From assembly GCA_900552715.1 (NCBI GenBank), contig USAV01000030.1, forward strand, positions 1 through 17,260: a stretch of DNA of 17,260 nt. Reading direction: 5' to 3'. A program made the position numbers and the translations under genes. The DNA is from an uncultured Veillonella sp. (lineage in GTDB: Bacteria > Bacillota > Negativicutes > Veillonellales > Veillonellaceae). The notes under the pieces are model-generated. The model worked only from the letters and a program-made list of their open reading frames with translations, had not been told where the DNA came from and did not search any database. Positions 1 to 6,967 of this stretch are shown here, piece by piece. Within the stretch, counting starts at the first letter, position 1; every line of letters starts with the position of its first letter.

Positions 1-773
1 TTTGATACAATGTTGCTCGTTACAACTAAGTGACCTACGTGCTCAGCAAATACTACAAAGAGTGCTGGCATAATCATAATAATGGCATTGATATCAAATA
101 CAGGCATGCCATAGAACTGTGGTAAAGAGAACCAAGGAGCAGCCTCTACACCAGAGAAATCAACAACGCCCATGAAGGCAGACAAGATATAGCCGGAAAC
201 AACGCCAATCAAAACAGGGATTACAGCTAAGAAGCCACGGAACACAACAGTACCAAGCAAGGTAACAACTAAGGAAAACATAGAGATAAAAATAGCTTGG
301 CTGTGGCTCATGCCTAAATCTTGATTGCCAATAAGGCCAGACATACTCATCGCTACTGGCGCTAATTCCAAACCGATAATAGCTACGATAGCCCCCATCG
401 CTGCTGGAGGGAATAACTTATCGATCCAACGAGTACCAATATAACGAACGAGAATAGATAAAATTACAAAGGATAAACCAAATACAACGAAGGCCCCCTT
501 TGCGGCCTCATAACCGAGACCTGCAGATAATACGCCTGCTACAGGAGCAATGAAAGCAAAGCTAGATCCGAGATATGCAGGGATTTTACCTTTACAAACA
601 AATAGATACAGTAATGTACCGATACCATTCATAAATAAAGCTGTTGCCGGATCTACTTTTAACAAATATGGTACCAATACAGTAGAACCAAACATAGCAA
701 ATAAATGTTGGAAACTAAGTGGCAACATTCGACCCCAGGACGGGCGTTCTTGGATATCAATATAATCCTTCAT
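1..773 (-). CDS. uraA: Uracil permease, NCS2 family (3' end cut by window edge)
   Basis: The first 257 residues of a nucleobase:cation symporter of the inner membrane, which takes up uracil for pyrimidine salvage; UraA-type proteins are usually a little over 400 residues, so roughly the last third lies outside the window. The N-terminus (MKDYIDIQERP, then LPLSFQHLFAMFGSTVLVP) is typical of UraA, several hydrophobic helices follow, and the substrate-site motif FAEHVGHLVVTSNIV is at the cut end, with E244 and H245 matching the E-H pair of E. coli UraA. The ATG at 771-773 is preceded by GAGGAG. It follows the ftsW/rodA gene by 110 nt on the same strand, and that gap holds a large inverted repeat. 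Family is near certain; uracil over xanthine is favoured by the motif but not proven. Confidence 0.92.
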   Translation of the reverse strand, partial: MKDYIDIQERPSWGRMLPLSFQHLFAMFGSTVLVPYLLKVDPATALFMNGIGTLLYLFVCKGKIPAYLGSSFAFIAPVAGVLSAGLGYEAAKGAFVVFGLSFVILSILVRYIGTRWIDKLFPPAAMGAIVAIIGLELAPVAMSMSGLIGNQDLGMSHSQAIFISMFSLVVTLLGTVVFRGFLAVIPVLIGVVSGYILSAFMGVVDFSGVEAAPWFSLPQFYGMPVFDINAIIMIMPALFVVFAEHVGHLVVTSNIVS

Positions 774-790
774 TTTTTCTCCTCACAAAC

Positions 791-842
791 AATACAAGTA
801 CGTTGTATTTATATAGCACCTCTTAAGAGATGCTATATAAAT
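791..842 (-). repeat. 36-bp near-perfect palindrome plus a smaller overlapping inverted repeat upstream of uraA
   Basis: Arms ATTTATATAGCA (807-818) and TGCTATATAAAT (831-842) are perfect complements, and the centre CCTCTTAAGAGA continues the dyad with one mismatch (819/830). A second, smaller inverted repeat, AATACAA (791-797) and TTGTATT (803-809), abuts and overlaps it. The element sits between the end of ftsW/rodA and the uraA ribosome binding site. It has no T-tract on the minus strand, so it is a poor intrinsic terminator; an operator or a leader hairpin is as likely. No PyrR-type binding loop was recognised. Confidence 0.6.
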
Positions 843-883
843 ACACACTAAATATATTCACCTTATACTACATAAGTTAAATA

Positions 884-2227
884 TCAACGTTCAGACCTAG
901 GTCGTCTACGAGTAGGCTTTTTAGTCTCTCTCGGTCTGAATGGACCAGGCATTTCCGTTTTTTGAGGACTCTTAGGAGCAGCCGGTTTGAATCGGCTTTG
1001 CGTTTCCTCACGTAAAGATGGCAAAGCCTCAGCAGTACCAACTTGTTTTACACCTTCTACATTTCGACGACCAACGCTAGCTAATAAGCCTATAGCCATA
1101 AAGTTCATCAACAATGAGGAACCACCATAACTAATAAATGGCAAAGGTACGCCTGTTACAGGCATAATACCGCAAACCATGGCAATGTTAAATAATGCTT
1201 GTCCACTGATGAGCAAGGTTATCCCCATCGCTAACCATTTGCCAAATTCATCGCGAGATCGATTAGAAATACGGAAACCAAAGTATGTAAAAGCCGCCAC
1301 CAAAAGAACTACAAAGACTGCACCGATAAAGCCCATTTCTTGAGCCCACACGGCGAATGCAAAGTCTGTATGTGCTTCTGGCAAGTAAAAGTACTTAGAT
1401 GTACCTTGCATAAAGCCTTCCCCAAGAATACCGCCAGAACCTACGGCCAAAAGGCCTTGCACAGTTTGATAGCCCATATCTTGAGCATGAGGCCAAGGGT
1501 CGAACCAAGACTGAATCCGTTCCCAACGATACGGTGACATACGAGCTGCAATAAAGCCTATCACGCCAGCTACAGCAAAGGCACCTCCAAAGAATCGCCC
1601 ATCAAAACCTGCTAAATAAATTAATATGAAGGAGAACCCAAAGATTAGCACAGTTGTCCCCATATCTGGTTGCAAGATCGTTAACACCGCAAAGATGATA
1701 GGCCAAACTAACATTGGCAACATATAACCTACGCGCTCGCTCACATAACCTTGTAAGTTTGTGAGTGGATTATTATATCTTGATTTACCCCATTTTCTCA
1801 TGGTACTCAATTTAGCAGATGTCCATATTATGGCAGCTAATTTGGCAAATTCCGACGGCTGTATCGATACGGGGCCGATAACAATCCACCGACGCGCACC
1901 ATTAATGACAGAGCCTGCTACGAGGACTAACACCATGCCTATTAGGGTTGCAATCATTATGCGTTGCAACATATGTGGCTTTTGTAGTTGTCTATAATCA
2001 TACCGATATAAAATAACACCTATTGCCATTGAAAGAAATAGGAAACCTATATGTTTTGAAAAGTACCCTAAAAGCCCTGTATTTTCGTAAATAGAGCTAA
2101 TATAGGTGGCACTGAAGATATTCACACTACCTATAATCGTGATGAGCAATATAGGTAAGAGCATACCTTGTAAATCATTTTTAAAGAGTGAGCCCCACCG
2201 ACTATCCCCCTTATTCGGTGTTTCCAT
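884..2227 (-). CDS. SEDS-family peptidoglycan glycosyltransferase (FtsW/RodA/SpoVE)
   Basis: A polytopic membrane enzyme of 447 residues that polymerises lipid II into glycan strands, working with a class B penicillin-binding protein. Family landmarks in order: GARRWI (110-115), SIQPSEFAKL (121-130), QPDMGTT (186-192), PEAHTDFAF (283-291) containing the Asp (D288) at the position of the SEDS catalytic aspartate, and ISYGGSSLL (365-373). A basic, proline-rich cytoplasmic tail runs from about residue 390. PEAHTDF is more FtsW-like, while the VTGVPLPFISYGGSS stretch is more RodA-like, so division versus elongation is left open. The ATG at 2225-2227 has AAGGAGG inside the 3' end of trmB (stop at 2229-2231), so the two are probably translationally coupled and share the trmB promoter. 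Confidence 0.93.
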   Translation of the reverse strand: METPNKGDSRWGSLFKNDLQGMLLPILLITIIGSVNIFSATYISSIYENTGLLGYFSKHIGFLFLSMAIGVILYRYDYRQLQKPHMLQRIMIATLIGMVLVLVAGSVINGARRWIVIGPVSIQPSEFAKLAAIIWTSAKLSTMRKWGKSRYNNPLTNLQGYVSERVGYMLPMLVWPIIFAVLTILQPDMGTTVLIFGFSFILIYLAGFDGRFFGGAFAVAGVIGFIAARMSPYRWERIQSWFDPWPHAQDMGYQTVQGLLAVGSGGILGEGFMQGTSKYFYLPEAHTDFAFAVWAQEMGFIGAVFVVLLVAAFTYFGFRISNRSRDEFGKWLAMGITLLISGQALFNIAMVCGIMPVTGVPLPFISYGGSSLLMNFMAIGLLASVGRRNVEGVKQVGTAEALPSLREETQSRFKPAAPKSPQKTEMPGPFRPRETKKPTRRRPRSER

Positions 2228-2228
2228 G

Positions 2229-2888
2229 TTAAGCCTCCTTTTGTACTTTTGGCTTAATTGCTTCTAAGCGAAAAATAGGTTGCCCTTTAGCACTAAACTT
2301 TTCTTCATACTCAGTTTTTACATTTGGAAGGTCTGTACTATGTAAATCATAGGTTACATTTTTAAGTTCCCATCCGCATTCTTTGAATTCTTCAAGAGAG
2401 AACATAAATAAGCCTTCATTATCAGTTTTAAAGTGAACCTCACCACCGTCTTTTAAAAGACGAGCATAACGATCGAGGAATGTATGATATGTGAGGCGAC
2501 GCTTAGCATGCTTTGCCTTAGGCCATGGATCACAGAAGTTGATATAGAAGCGATCTACTTCACCTGGCGCAACAATCTCTTCAATACCAGCGATATCAAA
2601 GAGAGATACCTTAGCATTATCTCGTTCTGCTTCAAAGATTTTTTGTGCTGCGTAATAAATTACCCCAATTTGCACTTCAAATCCTACGAAGTTAGCATCT
2701 GGATACGCTTCGGACATACCCGCAATAAAGCGTCCCTTACCTGTACCAAGCTCCATATATAATGGTCGTTCAGGATGTACAAACAACTCACGCCATTTAC
2801 CCTTATACTGATCTTGACCAGATAAAATAATATGAGAGTCATATTCGTGGATAGCTTCATCAATCCACGGTTTTCTACGAAGGCGCAT
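2229..2888 (-). CDS. trmB: tRNA (guanine-N7-)-methyltransferase TrmB
   Basis: A cytoplasmic SAM-dependent enzyme that makes m7G46 in the tRNA variable loop; 219 residues is the usual bacterial length. It has the SAM motif ELGTGKGRF (46-54), the TrmB signature NFCDPWPKAKHAKRRL (117-132), TDNEGLF (155-161), and the C-terminal TEYEEKF (192-198) that closes the active site. It is the first gene of an operon with the SEDS glycosyltransferase; promoter at 2958-2986. The start is the ATG at 2886-2888, preceded by AAGGAG. Confidence 0.96.
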   Translation of the reverse strand: MRLRRKPWIDEAIHEYDSHIILSGQDQYKGKWRELFVHPERPLYMELGTGKGRFIAGMSEAYPDANFVGFEVQIGVIYYAAQKIFEAERDNAKVSLFDIAGIEEIVAPGEVDRFYINFCDPWPKAKHAKRRLTYHTFLDRYARLLKDGGEVHFKTDNEGLFMFSLEEFKECGWELKNVTYDLHSTDLPNVKTEYEEKFSAKGQPIFRLEAIKPKVQKEA

Positions 2889-2957
2889 ACTTTCTCCTTA
2901 CATCTATATTAATTATTAATTATATCTATTATTACAGGTCATATACCTATCTTATTA

Positions 2958-2986
2958 ATTATAGAAAAGGGGGCGTTAAACGTCAA
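2958..2986 (-). promoter_or_regulatory. Housekeeping sigma promoter of trmB operon
   Basis: On the minus strand TTGACG (2981-2986), a 17-bp spacer, and a perfect TATAAT (2958-2963). Predicted transcription start is near 2950, leaving a leader of about 60 nt before trmB. Confidence 0.8.
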
Positions 2987-3020
2987 TTATATTTCCCTTT
3001 TCTACATATGATTTAAAACA

Positions 3021-3051
3021 TAAAAAGACCTACCTCCGAAGAAGTAGGTCT
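3021..3051 (-). terminator. Rho-independent terminator after the AhpD/CMD-like gene
   Basis: AGACCTAC (3026-3033) pairs with GTAGGTCT (3044-3051), with further pairing toward the loop. On the minus strand the stem is followed by TTTTTA. It lies 9 nt past the stop codon at 3060-3062 and isolates that gene from trmB. Confidence 0.85.
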
Positions 3052-3059
3052 AGATGATA

Positions 3060-3743
3060 TTAGAAAATCAAAGTTTCAAGATTTTCAATTTGATATTTGC
3101 TGAGGCCAAGCTCAGATAAACTCTTTTCAGATGCAGCGAATAGATTATTTTTACCTACGCGCGTACCTAAAGCTGCGGCAGCGACCAATTCACGGTCTAA
3201 TTTACCTAGGCGAGAACGATTGCGATTTTGTGGTTTCGGCTTCTTCATACGGAACGTATTATATTGAACCCCTTCCTTAGCGTCCTCAGGCTTCTGCTTT
3301 GTTAAAGCAGCCCCATTAGTGCCATTCCCCAATAAAGCACTAAGTCCTGTTTGCTTAGGAACCATTTTTTCGTAATCAGCACCAAACTCAGGGCGCTCTT
3401 CACGCAATTGATCGAATGTAGCTAAAGCTGCATTCATTTGCTTCAAACCAGCAGCAGAGTAAAGTTGACGAATCGCAATACTCACCTCTTGCGGTGTCAA
3501 CGTACCTCGCTCAATAGCAGAAGCGATTGTACTTTTCAACGCACCTTGATCACCGGACGCTGTATAGCGACCGATATCAACTAAGTCTTTTTGACGTGCA
3601 TTGAGTTCTTTAGGCGTATATATATTTATCTCAGATATAGACGGTGCCTGCTTAGAAGGCTGTTCTCCCGCCCCATTAGCCTCAGACATATAGCCACCGG
3701 CGACGATGGCCACGGCTAATGTTAAGGTTAATACTTTTTTCAA
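3060..3743 (-). CDS. Exported AhpD/carboxymuconolactone decarboxylase-like protein lacking cysteines
   Basis: 227 residues starting at a TTG codon (3741-3743): an in-frame stop lies upstream, no ATG or GTG fits, and a GGGAG site sits about 11 nt before. Residues 1-24 form a Sec-type signal peptide (KK, hydrophobic core, small residues ahead of GAGEQ). Residues about 47-115 (LNARQKDLVDIGRYTASGD then LYSAAGLKQMNAALATFDQL) look like the helical CMD/AhpD fold, and residues 178-227 (KLDRELVAAAAL) look like a second, shortened copy. The linker 120-178 is rich in Pro, Lys and Arg. No cysteine is present, so the CxxC redox chemistry of AhpD is impossible; a catalytic role is doubtful and a scaffold or binding role is equally possible. 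It is a single-gene unit with its own terminator. Confidence 0.6.
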   Translation of the reverse strand: MKKVLTLTLAVAIVAGGYMSEANGAGEQPSKQAPSISEINIYTPKELNARQKDLVDIGRYTASGDQGALKSTIASAIERGTLTPQEVSIAIRQLYSAAGLKQMNAALATFDQLREERPEFGADYEKMVPKQTGLSALLGNGTNGAALTKQKPEDAKEGVQYNTFRMKKPKPQNRNRSRLGKLDRELVAAAALGTRVGKNNLFAASEKSLSELGLSKYQIENLETLIF

Positions 3744-3940
3744 CGTCTTAGAATCTCCCTTTTCATTAATACTTACTTATATAATACTGTGATATTTTTG
3801 TACATTAACAACAAACTTGTTCTACTGTAATACATACTGTAGATAATATTATATAATACTTCATCTAATTTTTATAGTCCTATTCGAAAAAAATCTATAA
3901 TCTTTTAACATTTTTTATATTTTTATAAAATATAACATTA

Positions 3941-3987
3941 AAATAATGCAGTAGAAATCGGAAATTCACTAGATTCCTACTGCATTT
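3941..3987 (-). terminator. Probable terminator of the DXS-like gene
   Basis: ATGCAGTAG (3946-3954) pairs with CTACTGCAT (3977-3985), with four further pairs inside after one mismatch and a 12-nt loop. The minus strand continues TTATTTTAATG, a moderate U-tract. The remaining spacer down to 3744 is very A+T-rich and holds no gene; the promoter for the TTG-start gene must lie there, but I cannot place it convincingly. Confidence 0.6.
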
Positions 3988-4021
3988 ATAGAGAGAATTA
4001 TTTATTTAATATTTTATCAAA

Positions 4022-5779
4022 CTAAACGGATAAAATTTGTTTGGCATCAGCCACAATTTGTTCTAAAGAAACGCCATTTTCTCTTAACAGTTCAGTTGCA
4101 TCATAACGATCGTGGAACTCTTTAGCAATACCATAGTTTTTAACGCGCATATTAGATGGCCCATAGAAACTAGCTACACGTTGGCCCCAACCGCCTTCAA
4201 CTACACCATCTTCTAAAGTAAATACAACAGAATGATTTGCCTTCAAAGATTCAAGTAATTCTTCATCTATACCCGAAGCAAATTTAGGGTTTACAACAGT
4301 TGCACTGATGCCCTCTTTCAATAATTCATCTGCTACTTCATTAGCTAAGTGGTAGAAATTACCCAAACCGAGCAATACAATATCTTTACCTTCACGTGTC
4401 ACTTCGAATTTATTTAACACGCTATAATCCGTCGTATCAGCCACACCAGTAGATATAAACTTACCTACAGGAACACGAATTGCTACCGGATGCTCATGTT
4501 GATGCACGGCATACTCAGTCATAGCCAACAACTCTTCATTATTGATAGGTGCTAAGTATACCAAATTAGGAATGCTTGTAAGCATAGGTATATCAAAGAA
4601 CCCCAAATGCGTGACATCGTTCATGCCATATACAGAGGCCTGGTGATTCATAATAACGGCACTATTATTATTGACGCAAAGATCTTGTACTAATTGGTCA
4701 TAGGTACGTTGTAAGAATGTACTATACACATTAAATACGGGTTTACCACCATTTTTAGCAATACCAGAGCTCATGGCAATAGCATGCTCTTCTGCAATAC
4801 CTACGTCAATATATTGTTTGCCTGCCGCTTTGCGCCTTTCAGAATTAAATCCGAGGCCACCTGGTGTACCTGCAATAATAGCTACCACTGTTGGATCTAC
4901 TTTGATTTGCTCCATCAAGTAGTTCGCAATCGTACCAACATACGTTGGACCATTATCTTTCGCTTTTAGCTTACCTGTTTCTAAGTCAAATGGCATTGTC
5001 CAGTGGAACTTTTCTTTATTTTGCTCTGCAATGGTATAGCCCTTACCTTTTTGAGTAACAATATGTAACACAATTGGGTGATCAATATCTTTTACATCCT
5101 TAAACACATCAATTAATGTTTCTAAATCATTACCGTTTGCAACAAAACGATAGTCTAAACCAAGAGCTGTGAAAATATTGGTGGAACTTTCACCATTAGT
5201 TTCACGTAATTCTCGAAGACCACGGTATAAACCACCATGATTTTCTGCAATGGATTGGTCATTATCGTTAACGATGATAATCATATTACTATCTAACGTA
5301 GCTGCATAATCGAGACCTTCAAAGGCTTCCCCACCAGATAAGGAACCATCACCAATAATAGCGATAATATTTTCAGAGTCCCCTTTTAAATTACGAGCCG
5401 TTGCTAAACCAGATGCTAAAGAGATAGATGTGGAGGTATGACCAATGTTGAAGAAATCGTGCTCACTTTCAGTAGGATCTGTATAACCTGTTACATCATC
5501 ATAATGATCATGGTCTAAAAATGCTAAGGCACGACCTGTGACCATTTTATGTACATAAGACTGATGAGATACGTCATAGACAATCTTATCTACAGGTGAG
5601 TTAAATACATAGTGCAAGGCCATAATCATTTCCGCTGCACCCATAGGAGGGCCAACATGACCGCCGTGTTCAGATACCTTTGTCATGAGGGCTTGACGAG
5701 CTTGTGCCGTTAGATCTGTTAATTCAGCAAGGGATAAGCCTTTTAAATCGGCTGGAGATTTTATATCAATTAAATTCAT
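4022..5779 (-). CDS. DXS-like thiamine-diphosphate enzyme (1-deoxy-D-xylulose-5-phosphate synthase family, atypical)
   Basis: 585 residues, slightly shorter than canonical DXS (about 620). The family layout is complete: HQSYVHK (72-78), GHTSTS (113-118), the ThDP/metal motif GDG (143-145) to NDND (171-174), catalytic Glu E330 in GIAEEHA, the substrate loop YSTFLQR (352-358), and a transketolase C-terminal domain from about 455. However, the usual DRAGIVGADGQTH segment is replaced by HQASVYGMNDVTH (379-391): by eye the Arg equivalent to E. coli R420 is Q380 and D427 is N387. The usual YPRG is VPVG, with R478 becoming V438. Those arginines hold the substrate phosphate in true DXS, so this copy may act on another acceptor. 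It is probably controlled by the divergent MerR gene. AAAGGA precedes the ATG at 5777-5779, and the leader is about 175 nt. Fold and cofactor are very secure; the dxs name is not. Confidence 0.85.
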   Translation of the reverse strand: MNLIDIKSPADLKGLSLAELTDLTAQARQALMTKVSEHGGHVGPPMGAAEMIMALHYVFNSPVDKIVYDVSHQSYVHKMVTGRALAFLDHDHYDDVTGYTDPTESEHDFFNIGHTSTSISLASGLATARNLKGDSENIIAIIGDGSLSGGEAFEGLDYAATLDSNMIIIVNDNDQSIAENHGGLYRGLRELRETNGESSTNIFTALGLDYRFVANGNDLETLIDVFKDVKDIDHPIVLHIVTQKGKGYTIAEQNKEKFHWTMPFDLETGKLKAKDNGPTYVGTIANYLMEQIKVDPTVVAIIAGTPGGLGFNSERRKAAGKQYIDVGIAEEHAIAMSSGIAKNGGKPVFNVYSTFLQRTYDQLVQDLCVNNNSAVIMNHQASVYGMNDVTHLGFFDIPMLTSIPNLVYLAPINNEELLAMTEYAVHQHEHPVAIRVPVGKFISTGVADTTDYSVLNKFEVTREGKDIVLLGLGNFYHLANEVADELLKEGISATVVNPKFASGIDEELLESLKANHSVVFTLEDGVVEGGWGQRVASFYGPSNMRVKNYGIAKEFHDRYDATELLRENGVSLEQIVADAKQILSV

Positions 5780-5912
5780 AAGTTTCCTTTCTTTTCAGTC
5801 ACCATTAGTGCTTTATTAAAACCAAGAGACTTTCTGTACTGCCTATAAGGAATATAACTATATTAATTAGTAACATCAGATTACACAATATTTATAGTGC
5901 CTATAATCTAAT

Positions 5913-5941
5913 TTGTATTGTACTACTAACCGTGCTATACT
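5913..5941 (+). promoter_or_regulatory. Candidate promoter of the merR gene
   Basis: TTGTAT (5913-5918), a 17-bp spacer, and TATACT (5936-5941) on the plus strand. Transcription would start near 5948 and run through the operator at 5970-5987 before reaching merR, which would allow autoregulation by roadblock. No other convincing plus-strand promoter was seen in the 329-bp divergent gap. Confidence 0.5.
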
Positions 5942-5960
5942 GTATATCCAATATGTAACG

Positions 5961-5991
5961 AGTATAGAACTTAAAGTTAGGTTTAAGTCAA
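5961..5991 (-). promoter_or_regulatory. MerR-type promoter of the DXS-like gene (19-bp spacer)
   Basis: On the minus strand TTGACT (5986-5991), exactly 19 bp, then TATACT (5961-5966). Long 19-20 bp spacers with a dyad inside them are the hallmark of promoters that MerR-family activators untwist. The dyad at 5970-5987 lies mostly within this spacer. Confidence 0.8.
5970..5987. promoter_or_regulatory. AdhR/NmlR-like operator dyad
   Basis: CTTAAAGTTAGGTTTAAG: a dyad of the form CTTAAAG-N4-GTTTAAG, one base from the CTTAAAG-N4-CTTTAAG reported for B. subtilis AdhR (recalled, not looked up). It lies between the -35 and -10 of the DXS-like promoter. It is the expected binding site of the regulator encoded at 6109-6606. 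Confidence 0.75.
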
Positions 5992-6108
5992 GCGAGAACG
6001 TAAAACTTAAGTCTAATCTTTAAAAATATATGTATATTATATGCTTAATACATTACTCCTGAAACTAAATCCATTTACAAATTTAATATGAACCCAAAAG
6101 GAGGTCCT

Positions 6109-6606
6109 ATGACATATACTGTTGGCGAAATCGCAAAAAAACTAAATGTGGCACCTTCTACATTGCGTTATTATGATAAAGAAGGCTTATTGCCCTTCGT
6201 AGAACGTTCTGTTGGTGGCATCCGTGTATTCCATGACGAGGATATGGATTGGTTAGAATTGATTGAATGCATGAAACATACAGGTATGCCTATTAAAGAA
6301 ATAAAACATTTTATCGACTACTGCGTCGAAGGTGATAGTCGCATTAATGAAAGATTATCTATTATTAGAAATCAACGAGATCGCGTATTAGTAGAAATCG
6401 AACACCTACAAGCACGCTTGTCCATGCTAGAATTTAAAACATGGTTTTACGAACAAGCTAAGGCTAATGGAACTACTAGTTTTTATGAAAGCTTAACACC
6501 TGATGACGTTCCTGTAGAGTATCATAAATACTTTGAACGCAAATGGCGCGCTGATAAAGAAGCCGCCGAAAATGGTGAACCACCTAAAAAATATAGAGCT
6601 ATATAA
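6109..6606 (+). CDS. MerR-family regulator, AdhR/NmlR-like, probable aldehyde/electrophile sensor
   Basis: A 165-residue DNA-binding protein. The N-terminus YTVGEIAKKLNVAPSTLRYYDKEGL is the MerR winged helix-turn-helix, followed by wing RVFHDEDMDWLELI, a dimerisation coiled coil at about 78-120 and a charged tail ending PPKKYRAI. C54 in IECMKHTGMPIKEI matches the single conserved cysteine that NmlR/AdhR proteins use to sense formaldehyde, methylglyoxal or nitrosothiols; no CueR- or ZntR-like metal-binding cysteine cluster is present. The ATG at 6109 is chosen because AAAAGGAGGT lies just before it; an in-frame ATG at 6088 would put that site inside the gene. It is divergent from the DXS-like gene, whose promoter carries an AdhR-like dyad. 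Family certain; the ligand is inferred. Confidence 0.9.
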   Translation: MTYTVGEIAKKLNVAPSTLRYYDKEGLLPFVERSVGGIRVFHDEDMDWLELIECMKHTGMPIKEIKHFIDYCVEGDSRINERLSIIRNQRDRVLVEIEHLQARLSMLEFKTWFYEQAKANGTTSFYESLTPDDVPVEYHKYFERKWRADKEAAENGEPPKKYRAI

Positions 6607-6612
6607 ACCAAA

Positions 6613-6642
6613 AGGAGCTATCTCAACGGATAGCTCCTCTTT
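6613..6642. terminator. Terminator of merR, probably bidirectional
   Basis: A perfect 10-bp stem, AGGAGCTATC (6613-6622) with GATAGCTCCT (6629-6638), and a 6-nt loop. It is followed by CTTTT on the plus strand and TTTTGGTTT on the minus strand, so it can also stop transcripts arriving from the convergent DUF3343 gene. Confidence 0.85.
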
Positions 6643-6701
6643 TACATGACATAATAATTGGAGAACTGTCTACATTAACAGCTCTAAATAGGCTTTAGGC
6701 C

Positions 6702-6950
6702 TTATTTATTGGGGCTTTCATATATAGTTTTATAACCGCCCTCTGTTACAGCTACGATTTGTTCAATTTCATCCGTTGGATCCTCTGCAAAAGTAAAGCT
6801 TTCACCAGCATCAAAGGATGCACTCGTTCCACAAGAGGAACTCAAATCGCGGGGCACCGGTCGAAGTTCTATATTTGTTACCCCTTCAGGAGCCTCTCGT
6901 TTAAAACGAATGGCTCCAAAGTGAGAGTAAAACGTAGCAATATATTTCAT
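6702..6950 (-). CDS. DUF3343 protein, putative selenium/sulfur carrier
   Basis: 82 residues beginning MKYIATFYSHFGAIRFKRE. The hallmark is RPVPRDLSSSCGTSASF: DUF3343 proteins carry this P-R-x-L/I-S-S-S-C-G signature, whose single cysteine is proposed to carry persulfide or perselenide. The C-terminal part is acidic and not recognised. The ATG at 6948-6950 is preferred because it gives the usual family N-terminus; a GTG at 6954-6956 would add two residues, and neither has a strong Shine-Dalgarno, which suggests coupling to yedE ending 18 nt upstream. YedE with DUF3343 is a recurring pair in selenium-using genomes. Carrier function is the family hypothesis, not proven. Confidence 0.8.
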   Translation of the reverse strand: MKYIATFYSHFGAIRFKREAPEGVTNIELRPVPRDLSSSCGTSASFDAGESFTFAEDPTDEIEQIVAVTEGGYKTIYESPNK

Positions 6951-6967
6951 AGTCACTCATTTCTAAC

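Noticed and set aside
550..765. Plus-strand open frame of 71 codons at the uraA locus
   Set aside because: It lies antisense inside uraA, has no ribosome binding site and resembles no protein; it is a shadow of the real gene.
6088..6108. Earlier ATG for the MerR regulator
   Set aside because: The strong AAAAGGAGGT site lies inside this extension and serves the ATG at 6109, where the family N-terminus begins.
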